Assembly: GCA_024685385.1 (NCBI GenBank)
Contig: JAIKVV010000001.1
Span: 1 to 34,471 of the forward strand
Source of the DNA: Saccharofermentans sp.
GTDB lineage: Bacteria > Bacillota > Clostridia > Saccharofermentanales > Saccharofermentanaceae
Direction of reading: 5' to 3'
DNA: 34,471 bases
Shown here: piece by piece, positions 23,937 to 30,031 of the stretch
Layout of the letters: each line of letters starts with the position of its first letter
Position numbering within the stretch: the stretch's first letter is position 1
Notes under the pieces: generated by a model
Told to the model about the DNA's origin: nothing
What the model saw: the letters and a program-made list of their open reading frames with translations, nothing else
Database searches by the model: none
Position numbers and translations under genes: made by a program

Positions 23937-25079
23937 TCAGACTTCCGAATAGCTCCCCAGGAAAGCGAATTCCGTTGACTGGGCGTCGAGCTCGCAGAGC
24001 ATTGAGATCACCTTGTCGGAATAGACCGATGCTTCAACATCCAGATAGAACATGAACTCGAAGTCGCGTCCCGATATGGGGCGCGATTCCAGTTTGGTCA
24101 GATTGAGCCCCAGGGAAGAGAAGCGGACCAGAGTATCGGAAAGGGATCCCGGAGTATGGCCGAGCGACAACATCATGGAGATCTTGGATGCGCCGGGGAA
24201 GATCTGCATGTCCTTGGAGATGCAGATGAATCTCGTATAGTTATGGTCTGTATTCTGAACCTTGTCTGAGATGACAGAGAGACCGTAAAGAGCTGCGCAG
24301 TCAGGCGATGAGATCGCCGCGACATCCGTGCGGTCCGAATCAGCGATCATCTTGGCTGCGACCGCGGTATTCTCAACGACGGTTATCTTGATGTCATTAT
24401 GTTCTTTAAGGAAGTTGCTGCACTGGCCGATCGCCTGCTCATGGGAGAAGATCTCCTTGATATCCGAAAGCTTCGTCCCGGGCTTGGTCATCAGGCGGTG
24501 ATTGATCTGGAGCCTGATGCAGCGTACGATCGAAAACTTATGATCCTTCATGAGGTCATACACGGGCGTGACAGAGCCGAAAGACGAATTTTCGATGGGC
24601 AGGATCCCGTATTTGCAAAGGCCGTTCTCGACTGCCTGGAAGACGCCCTCGAATGTTCGGAAATACATGATGTTCGCGCTGCGGAAGAGCTTATCTGCCG
24701 CGATCTGCGAGTTTGCGCCCTCGATCCCCTGACAGGCGACGACTGCCGTCTCGGGAAACTCCTTGGGAGTTGCTTCAACAGCGGTGCGGATCTTGTCTGC
24801 GAGGTCTGTCTTGGCCCCGTAGCCCGTGATCTTATATGCGTGGGACAGATTAAAGAGAGTGGAGAAGAGCACGCGTTCGTAGCCTTCGAATTCGCCCTGA
24901 TTTTCGGAGAGATTCACAAGGAAGTCGCGCTCATACCTTCTGCACTTGAGTGCGATCTCCGACGGGAGCATGCCCTCATCAGCCTTGCGGCTCTCCTTAA
25001 GTCTCGTCGCGAAAAGCTCCGCGATCTCCTTATCGATCTTCTCGATGTTCTGTTCTTCCACTTTCTTGTTACTGTCCAT
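23937..25079 (-). CDS. pheA: Bifunctional chorismate mutase / prephenate dehydratase
   Basis: A 380-residue P-protein. Residues 1-~90 are an AroQ-type chorismate mutase (IEKIDKEIAELFATRLKESR, Arg and Lys residues in conserved places). Residues ~95-280 are prephenate dehydratase (VACQGIEGANSQIAADKLF; IENSSFGSVTPVYDL; NYTRFICISKD, with the catalytic TRF). Residues ~295-375 form an ACT domain with the ESRP motif for phenylalanine feedback. It converts chorismate to prephenate and then phenylpyruvate, the committed branch to phenylalanine. The ATG at 25079 has AAGGAAGG upstream; an in-frame ATG 14 codons earlier lies beyond the terminator T-run and is rejected. Upstream lies a Phe-codon leader with attenuator, so transcription should rise when charged tRNA-Phe is scarce. 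Confidence 0.95.
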   Translation of the reverse strand: MDSNKKVEEQNIEKIDKEIAELFATRLKESRKADEGMLPSEIALKCRRYERDFLVNLSENQGEFEGYERVLFSTLFNLSHAYKITGYGAKTDLADKIRTAVEATPKEFPETAVVACQGIEGANSQIAADKLFRSANIMYFRTFEGVFQAVENGLCKYGILPIENSSFGSVTPVYDLMKDHKFSIVRCIRLQINHRLMTKPGTKLSDIKEIFSHEQAIGQCSNFLKEHNDIKITVVENTAVAAKMIADSDRTDVAAISSPDCAALYGLSVISDKVQNTDHNYTRFICISKDMQIFPGASKISMMLSLGHTPGSLSDTLVRFSSLGLNLTKLESRPISGRDFEFMFYLDVEASVYSDKVISMLCELDAQSTEFAFLGSYSEV

Positions 25080-25097
25080 AAGATTCCTTCCTTTCGT

Positions 25098-25129
25098 AAA
25101 AAAAGTCCCGCGATGCTTCACCGCGGGAC
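25098..25129 (-). terminator. Attenuator terminator of pheA
   Basis: On the minus strand GTCCCGCG and CGCGGGAC form an 8-bp GC-rich stem with loop GTGAAGCAT, followed by seven T. It sits between the Phe-rich leader peptide and pheA. Its loop and the first bases of its 3' arm are complementary to the segment at the leader stop codon. Confidence 0.88.
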
Positions 25130-25171
25130 CATAATATACTGTTTTGTGACAATCAGGCCAAGTGAAGCATC
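25112..25171 (-). promoter_or_regulatory. Antiterminator pairing of the pheA attenuator
   Basis: On the minus strand GATGCTTCAC (25171-25162), starting inside the leader stop codon, is exactly complementary to GTGAAGCATC (25121-25112), the loop and base of the terminator. Two flanking G-U pairs extend it to 12 bp. A ribosome stalled on the Phe codons leaves the first segment free so the antiterminator can form. One reaching the stop codon covers it and lets the terminator form. Confidence 0.8.
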
Positions 25172-25238
25172 AACGCGCTCTATTCCTAAAGGCGAAGTTA
25201 AACTCAAATCCAAAGCCTGTAAAAGTTCTTGTCATCAT
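25170..25238 (-). CDS. Phe-rich leader peptide of pheA
   Basis: A 22-codon reading frame that starts ATGATG and ends TGA. Its middle reads TFTGFGFEFNFAF: six Phe codons (five TTT, one TTC) in residues 6-17, nearly every second position. The ending is basic (RNRAR). This is the composition of amino-acid leader peptides that sense charged tRNA by ribosome stalling, as in PheL of enteric bacteria, though the sequence is unrelated. No Shine-Dalgarno sequence is visible, and the start codon lies only 8 nt past the -10 box, so the message would be leaderless or nearly so. It is followed by the antiterminator and terminator described separately. Confidence 0.82.
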   Translation of the reverse strand: MMTRTFTGFGFEFNFAFRNRAR

Positions 25239-25245
25239 GTGCTGA

Positions 25246-25276
25246 ATTATAAACTTGTCCCGGTCATCTGACAAGT
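25246..25276 (-). promoter_or_regulatory. pheA promoter with overlapping palindromic operator
   Basis: On the minus strand -35 TTGTCA (25274-25269), a 17-bp spacer and consensus -10 TATAAT (25251-25246) predict a start at about 25240-25238. A perfect palindrome, ACTTGTC-N10-GACAAGT (25253-25276), covers the -35 and spacer, which suggests a repressor acts in addition to the attenuator. Confidence 0.75.
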
Positions 25277-25299
25277 AGCAATTTTCGCGCCTTGTGAAA

Positions 25300-25363
25300 T
25301 GCGGACTGTAAATCCGTATTTTGCGGACTGCAGCGTCCGCAAAAAGGCAGTTTACAGTCCGCA
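25300..25363. repeat. 64-bp four-half-site dyad element (copy B)
   Basis: Half-sites TGCGGACTG (25300) and TGCGGACTG (25322) face GCGTCCGCA (25333) and CAGTCCGCA (25355), with 22-bp offsets, 13-bp linkers (TAAATCCGTATTT and AAAAGGCAGTTTA) and a 2-bp centre. Geometry is identical to copies at 8437 and 29597. It lies between the divergent pheA and zinc-ribbon promoters without overlapping either. Confidence 0.85.
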
Positions 25364-25397
25364 GACGGAGTCAGGGAGCATCCGCCCAAGCCTGCCG

Positions 25398-25427
25398 TTT
25401 CGCTCAAACCCGAAAATATGATATAAT
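25398..25427 (+). promoter_or_regulatory. Possible promoter of the zinc-ribbon operon
   Basis: TATAAT at 25422-25427 has only a poor -35 candidate (TTTCGC, 18-bp spacer). A ribosome binding site (AAAAGGGGGA) follows before the ATG at 25474. Confidence 0.35.
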
Positions 25428-25473
25428 AGCGGTCGGTTTAAGGACCTCTAGGAATAAAAGGGGGATATATAGA

Positions 25474-26613
25474 ATGGCTGATACCATCAAATGCCCGCAA
25501 TGCAGTGCGAACCTGATATTTAATCCCGACACTCAGAAGCTCGAGTGCGCTTTCTGCGGCGGCGCCTTCAATCCCGCCGAGCTCGAGTCGATGCCCGATG
25601 AACTTAAAGAGGGCAAGACAAAAGCGGCAGATGACAGCGCCAAGGCTTTCGAGGGCGACAAGGATTCCGTTTTCGAGGCAGAGGCCGACAATGCGGAATT
25701 TACGATCGGCGAGAAGGAAGCCGAATCTGAAGACAATTCCGACAAGACCGAATTTGTCTGCAATGCCTGCGGCGCAAGGGTCGTAACCGACTCCCACACG
25801 TCCGCGACATTCTGCGCATTCTGCGGATCGCCCGCGCTCGTCGGCCGGCGCCTTGCCGAAAACTTCCGTCCCAAGTACCTGATCCCCTTTTCGATCGGAA
25901 GGGAGAAGGCAGAGAACCTCTTCATCAAGTGGGCGAAGGGCGGCCGCTGGACACCCATGAACTTCGTTTCCAATAAGAATATCGAAAAGCTCACGGGCCT
26001 TTATGTTCCTTTCTGGCTTTTCGACTACATAATCGACCTTAACGTCAAGGGCACCGGTACAGATTCTTCGATCTCCGGCAACATCAAGACGATCAGCGAC
26101 TATGAGTTCAAACTGACCGGCAAGATGGTCCTCGACAATATCCCGCTCGACGGCGAGACCCGTATCGACGATGCCCTGATGGAAGCGATCGAGCCTTTCC
26201 ACATGGACAAGATGATCCCTTATGACTATAAGTATCTGCCCGGATTTTTTGCCGACAGGTACGATCTTGATGCCGAGGCCTTGAAAGACCGTGCGGCCAA
26301 GCGCGGACGCGAATACATCGAGCAGTATATCCAGACCAAGGTCAAGAAATACGACACATTCCGCACGACGGAGAACAAGAGCGTATTCAACGAGATCAGA
26401 GCCGACTATGCGCTCCTCCCGGTCTGGTTCATGTCATATAAGTACCTTGGCAAGTATTACTATTTCGCAGTGAACGGCCAGACGGGCGAAGTTGCGGGAA
26501 CCCTCCCCATCAGCCCTCTTAAGAAGGCTATATTCTTCTTCGTTCTCCTTGCGGTGCTTTCTCTGATAGTCCGCGGCGTAATGGCCCTGATAATGGGAGG
26601 TATGTTCGGATGA
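25474..26613 (+). CDS. Double zinc-ribbon protein with C-terminal membrane segment
   Basis: A 379-residue protein that opens with a zinc ribbon (IKCPQCSANLIF ... LECAFCGG), then an acidic linker and a second ribbon (FVCNACGARVV ... TFCAFCGSP, about residues 93-120). The following LIPFSIGREKAENLFIKWA and LTGLYVPFWLFDYIIDL are typical of conserved Clostridial proteins annotated as TFIIB-type zinc-ribbon or replication-factor-Y-like. A hydrophobic segment (AIFFFVLLAVLSLIVRGVMA) lies at the C terminus, so it is probably a tail-anchored membrane protein with cytoplasmic ribbons. Function is unknown. The ATG at 25474 has a good ribosome binding site; longer frames upstream cross the promoter and repeat and are rejected. 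It overlaps the TPM gene by 4 nt. Confidence 0.82.
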   Translation: MADTIKCPQCSANLIFNPDTQKLECAFCGGAFNPAELESMPDELKEGKTKAADDSAKAFEGDKDSVFEAEADNAEFTIGEKEAESEDNSDKTEFVCNACGARVVTDSHTSATFCAFCGSPALVGRRLAENFRPKYLIPFSIGREKAENLFIKWAKGGRWTPMNFVSNKNIEKLTGLYVPFWLFDYIIDLNVKGTGTDSSISGNIKTISDYEFKLTGKMVLDNIPLDGETRIDDALMEAIEPFHMDKMIPYDYKYLPGFFADRYDLDAEALKDRAAKRGREYIEQYIQTKVKKYDTFRTTENKSVFNEIRADYALLPVWFMSYKYLGKYYYFAVNGQTGEVAGTLPISPLKKAIFFFVLLAVLSLIVRGVMALIMGGMFG

Positions 26614-27518
26614 GTACTAATGTAAATACTAACCCTAACGCGGCAAACACCGCCAATACAAATAAAGAGAAGAGAGCCCACATCTCAGTCTGGGGTGAGG
26701 TATCTACTCTGTCCGTCACGATGGGCATCATCCTGGCTGCGGTAGTCGTATTATGCATAGTCCTCTATGTGATAATGAACATCCCGCCCAAGAAGTCCTA
26801 CTATGTAGTTGACGACGCCAACATCTTCACGCAGGAAGAGGAAGCTGATCTCACCAAGAAGATCGGCAATATCTCGGCATCCAAGGACATCAATGTCATA
26901 ATCCTTACGACCCGTGACAAGGGTGCAGGATATACCAATTCCGATGAAGACTGCAGACAGTTCGTAACGGATTACTACAACAAGAACATAATCGATAATC
27001 CTTTCAGGAACCACTCCGGTTTCTGCATTTTGGTCGACCTTTCGATCGACGAAGCCGGCCAGCGCTTCTTCTGGCTCTATACCTACGGCACGGCCCATTT
27101 CTCCGTTGATGACGACGACGTATCGAGTATCTTCTATTCCCACAAGAGTGAGCTCAGCTCCCAGCAGTACTATAGTGCCATCGACGGCATCCTGAATAAA
27201 CTCAGCGGCTACAACTATCAGAACCAGAGCGCGGTCGTATTCTTCTCGCTCGTGATCCCCGCAGGACTTGCGGCTCTTATCGCATTCACAGGGGTCCGCA
27301 GCAAGAAGCTCGATCCCAGACCCAGATACGAGAAGTATCTTTCCGGTAAGAATACCAATGTCACCCCTTCCGAAAAGCTCGTCAAGACAAGAAGGATCGT
27401 CATGAGCGATGACAGCGGCGGAGGCGGATTCTCGGGCGGCGGCTTCTCAGGCGGCGGCGGCGGTTTCTCCGGCGGCGGCGGTGGCGGCTTCTCAGGCGGA
27501 GGCGGCGGCAGATTCTGA
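26610..27518 (+). CDS. TPM-domain membrane protein with glycine-rich tail
   Basis: A 302-residue protein. After an Asn/Thr-rich cytoplasmic start comes a membrane span (about residues 36-58), then an extracytoplasmic TPM domain (YYVVDDANIFTQEEEADLTKKI ... INVIILTTRDK), a second span near 208-226 and a long Gly/Phe/Ser tail built from repeats of GGGGFSGGG. TPM (YgcG-type) proteins are envelope proteins with proposed phosphatase or folding roles; the glycine-rich tail is common in the group. Starts overlap the stop of the zinc-ribbon gene and its own stop overlaps the glycosyltransferase start by one base, so the three are translationally coupled. Confidence 0.85.
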   Translation: MSTNVNTNPNAANTANTNKEKRAHISVWGEVSTLSVTMGIILAAVVVLCIVLYVIMNIPPKKSYYVVDDANIFTQEEEADLTKKIGNISASKDINVIILTTRDKGAGYTNSDEDCRQFVTDYYNKNIIDNPFRNHSGFCILVDLSIDEAGQRFFWLYTYGTAHFSVDDDDVSSIFYSHKSELSSQQYYSAIDGILNKLSGYNYQNQSAVVFFSLVIPAGLAALIAFTGVRSKKLDPRPRYEKYLSGKNTNVTPSEKLVKTRRIVMSDDSGGGGFSGGGFSGGGGGFSGGGGGGFSGGGGGRF

Positions 27519-28243
27519 TGTTCAGCGTAGTAGTTCCCGCATATAACGAAGGTGATCACATCTTCGATAATCTTAAAGTGATGTCGGACACGATATCATC
27601 TTTCTGCGACGACTTCGAGATAATCGCAGTCAACGACGGCAGCCGCGACCGCACGGGTCTTGAGATCAAGCGCGCGGCAGAGCTCATCCCCGGCGTCATC
27701 GACGCAGGCTATGAAGTTAACCGCGGCAAGGGCGGCGCCATCGTCGAAGGCGTCATGAGGAGCCGCGGCGACATCGTCGGCTTTCTCGATGCAGACCTTG
27801 ACCTGATGCCCGACATGTTCGAAGGCTTCTTATCCAAGATGAAGGAGACCGGCTGCGACATCGTCATCGGCTCCAAGATGCATAAGGACTCAAAGCTTGA
27901 GTATCCTGCTCTCCGGAAAGTCGTATCCTTCTGCTATTTCATAATGCTCAAAGTCCTTTTCGGACTTTCCTGCCACGATACCCAGACCGGCATCAAGATC
28001 TTCAAGGGCGACCTGATCCGCAAGATCGTCAAGGTCAGGAAGATCAGGGGCTATGCTTTCGACATCGAGCTCCTCGCTCTGGCTAACCGCCTGGGCGCCA
28101 AGATAGAGGAGATGCCGATAGTCCTCCATTACAGCCGCGAGGAATCTTTTTCGAGGATCAAGGTAAGCGATATCTGGAAGATGTTCACAGACACCTGGAA
28201 GGTCTGGTGGAACTTAAGAGTCACTCACAAATACCCCATTTGA
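27518..28243 (+). CDS. Glycosyltransferase family 2, polyprenyl-phosphate sugar transferase type
   Basis: A 241-residue GT-A enzyme with VVVPAYNEGDHI, IIAVNDGSRDRT, the DxD motif in VGFLDADLDLMPD, and the acceptor-side segment CHDTQTGIKIFKGD found in dolichol/undecaprenyl-phosphate mannose or glucose synthases. No membrane span is present, so it would act at the inner face of the membrane, moving a sugar from a nucleotide donor to a lipid phosphate. The donor sugar cannot be read. It begins in TGATG with the TPM gene. A new promoter for the next genes lies 25 bp after its stop. Confidence 0.88.
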   Translation: MFSVVVPAYNEGDHIFDNLKVMSDTISSFCDDFEIIAVNDGSRDRTGLEIKRAAELIPGVIDAGYEVNRGKGGAIVEGVMRSRGDIVGFLDADLDLMPDMFEGFLSKMKETGCDIVIGSKMHKDSKLEYPALRKVVSFCYFIMLKVLFGLSCHDTQTGIKIFKGDLIRKIVKVRKIRGYAFDIELLALANRLGAKIEEMPIVLHYSREESFSRIKVSDIWKMFTDTWKVWWNLRVTHKYPI

Positions 28244-28267
28244 TAACTCAATTGTCACATCCTTTTG

Positions 28268-28296
28268 TTGTTTGACCACCCGAAAAGATATATAAT
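28268..28296 (+). promoter_or_regulatory. Promoter of the HD hydrolase-Nudix pair
   Basis: TTGTTT at 28268, a 17-bp spacer and consensus TATAAT at 28291 lie about 75 bp upstream of the HD-domain gene. Confidence 0.55.
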
Positions 28297-28370
28297 AAAA
28301 GATGGGAGTGCCGCCCCGCGCAGCACCCCGGATAAGGTCATGTTCATCGCTGATGAAAGAGGAGAAAAAC

Positions 28371-28952
28371 TTGGAAAACGCTAAGCAGATCACTGAATAT
28401 AAGCTTGCCAAAGAGATATTTTCTTTGTCCCGTGACATCCTCACCGATCCCAAGGCCTTAAGAATGAAAGAATTCACCCAGCACGGCAATACATCCGTCT
28501 TTGAGCACTGTGTCGCCGTCGCCAAATTTTCGCTCCTCATCGCAAGTTTCTTCGAAAAGGTCTTCCGCGTAAAGTTCGACCGCAAGAGTCTTGTAAGAGG
28601 CGCTCTCCTTCATGATTATTTCCTTTACGACTGGCACGACCCGGATCCCAAGAACAGGATCCACGGCTTCACCCACCCGGGAACCGCCTGGCGCAACGCC
28701 TGCCGTGATTTCGACATCAACAAACTCGAAGCAAACATCATCAGAAGACACATGTTCCCGCTGACCCCCGTCCCGCCCACGCACCGCGAGAGCATCATCG
28801 TCTGCCTCGCCGACAAGTGGTGCGCGATCTGCGAGACCTTCAAGATCGACGTTTCTTCTTATCTCATCGACAGAGTCAATCTCCGCATCGCCCAGGCAGA
28901 AGGCCTCGAGACAGGTCTCGTCCTGCCTATCCCCGTAGTGGAGAACATCTGA
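28371..28952 (+). CDS. HD-domain metal-dependent phosphohydrolase
   Basis: A 193-residue HD-family protein. Metal-binding residues are seen in TSVFEHCVAVAK (first His), RGALLHDYFLYDW (HD pair) and later His and Asp residues (IIRRHMFPLT, CLADKW). Proteins of this type hydrolyse phosphate esters, often of nucleotides; the substrate is unknown. The TTG start at 28371 has AGAGGAG 6 nt upstream and gives the usual N terminus for the family. An in-frame ATG at 28353 (six more codons) lacks a ribosome binding site. Four bases separate it from the Nudix gene. Confidence 0.82.
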   Translation: MENAKQITEYKLAKEIFSLSRDILTDPKALRMKEFTQHGNTSVFEHCVAVAKFSLLIASFFEKVFRVKFDRKSLVRGALLHDYFLYDWHDPDPKNRIHGFTHPGTAWRNACRDFDINKLEANIIRRHMFPLTPVPPTHRESIIVCLADKWCAICETFKIDVSSYLIDRVNLRIAQAEGLETGLVLPIPVVENI

Positions 28953-28956
28953 TAAC

Positions 28957-29580
28957 ATGTCCCGTTTATCTCAAGCGCAAGTTACTACCCTGGCATATAT
29001 TGTCTGCAAGGGCAGATGCTTATTCATCCGCAAGACCCGCGCAGGCGACATGAATCTCGACAAATACTTAGGCATCGGCGGTCACATGGAAGAAGGCGAA
29101 TCCCCCGAAGAATGCATCATCCGCGAGATCAAAGAGGAGAGCGGCCTTTCCCGCGATTCTTTGTCCTCGCTCGAATACCGCGGCCACGTGACCTTTGTCT
29201 CTGATAAATATGGTACGGAATATATGCATGTCTTCTTAGGCTTCCTCGATGACTTCCCGGGACTGTCTTCCTGCAATGAAGCTGACTGCCCGAAGCTTTC
29301 CTCCGGCAATGAAACTGACTTGCCTGAACTTTCTGCCTGCGATGAAGGCGAGCTCCCAGAGCTTTCTCCCTGCGATGAAACTGACTTGCCTGAACTATCT
29401 TCCTGCGATGAAGGCGAGCTCGTCTGGATCGACCTGCCGGATATTTACGGCCTCCCCGTCTGGGAAGGCGATAAGATAATGTTTGATTATCTTTTCTCCG
29501 ATAATCCGCCCAAGTTCTTCAGCCTCAAACTCTGCTATGAGGGAGACCGGCTAGCATCCCACTCGGAGAATATCTATTGA
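28957..29580 (+). CDS. Nudix hydrolase with an internal 11-residue repeat insertion
   Basis: A 207-residue MutT-like protein. The Nudix box is complete (GGHMEEGESPEECIIREI and KEESGL, residues 44-67), so pyrophosphate hydrolysis of a nucleotide-type substrate such as an oxidised dNTP is expected. The fold normally passes from HVFLGFL straight to a strand like EGELVWIDLPDIYGLPVWEGD. Here these are separated by an acidic, Cys-containing insertion of four 11-residue units (consensus LSxCDExELPE) that copy the first part of that strand, about residues 103-146. Without the insertion the length would be near 160, normal for the family. It is expressed with the HD-domain gene, and both may clean up nucleotides. 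Confidence 0.88.
   Translation: MSRLSQAQVTTLAYIVCKGRCLFIRKTRAGDMNLDKYLGIGGHMEEGESPEECIIREIKEESGLSRDSLSSLEYRGHVTFVSDKYGTEYMHVFLGFLDDFPGLSSCNEADCPKLSSGNETDLPELSACDEGELPELSPCDETDLPELSSCDEGELVWIDLPDIYGLPVWEGDKIMFDYLFSDNPPKFFSLKLCYEGDRLASHSENIY
29263..29427 (+). repeat. Five tandem 33-bp coding repeats in the Nudix gene
   Basis: Five 33-bp units keep frame, starting at 29263, 29296, 29329, 29362 and 29395. Units 2 and 4 are nearly identical, as are 3 and 5 in their middle, which implies duplication of a 66-bp pair. The fifth unit is the native Nudix strand from which the others probably arose. Confidence 0.9.
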
Positions 29581-29596
29581 CCTTATTTCTCAAGTT

Positions 29597-29824
29597 TGGT
29601 AGCAGTAAAAGCCCAATTTGGTAGCAAAGTTGCTACCAAAATCGTCATTTAGTGCTACCAAAGCTTCTATAATCCATTTGGTAGCAGAAATCGCCCCAAT
29701 TGGTAGCAAAGTTGCTACCAAAATTGCCATTTAGTGCTACCAAAGCCCATTTCCCATGATTGGTAGCAAAAATCACTCCAATTGGTAGCAAACCTGCTAC
29801 CAAAACAGCCTTTTTCTGCTACCA
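29597..29824. repeat. Three tandem 64-bp four-half-site dyad elements (array C)
   Basis: The 9-mer TGGTAGCA(A/G) or its reverse complement occurs twelve times with perfect regularity. In each unit forward copies start at 0 and 22 and reverse copies at 33 and 55; units begin at 29597, 29679 and 29761, an exact 82-bp period with 18-bp gaps. The inner pair forms a near-perfect hairpin (TTTGGTAGCAA-AG-TTGCTACCAAA). Linkers vary but keep AAA at one end and an A/T-rich stretch at the other. It fills most of the 450-bp gap between the Nudix and adhE genes; the rest (29825-29960) shows only weak imperfect repeats and no gene. Confidence 0.93.
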
Positions 29825-29960
29825 ATTTCTAAATCCGATCACCCGCCGCAAGAGCTTTTCGCAAGATAAATGAAAATCACTTGCCCCGCCAAGAGCCTTT
29901 TATATGAAAATGCACGGTAGAATTGTGCCCGCAAGCGTGTTTTTTCTTCGTTTTTGCGAC

Positions 29961-29989
29961 TTTACTATTTACATCAGGGATAAGATAAT
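29961..29989 (+). promoter_or_regulatory. Possible adhE promoter
   Basis: TTTACT at 29961, a 17-bp spacer and GATAAT at 29984 precede adhE. The ribosome binding site AAAGGAGG follows at 30017. Confidence 0.5.
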
Positions 29990-30031
29990 TCAATCGTGTA
30001 AAGATTGCCCTTAACAAAGGAGGATGATCAT

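Noticed and set aside
25098..25245. T-box riboswitch for pheA
   Set aside because: TGGTCCCGCGG resembles the T-box sequence, but it lacks the conserved AGGGTGG context and there is no room for Stem I between the promoter and terminator. The Phe-codon frame and antiterminator explain the region better.
25321..25473. N-terminal extension of the zinc-ribbon protein
   Set aside because: The longer open frame runs through the dyad repeat and the -10 box and has no ribosome binding site. The ATG at 25474 has one.
29597..29824. CRISPR array
   Set aside because: Units recur every 82 bp, but each contains inverted internal copies and the gaps between units are only 18 bp. There are no unique spacers of similar length between identical direct repeats and no cas genes nearby.
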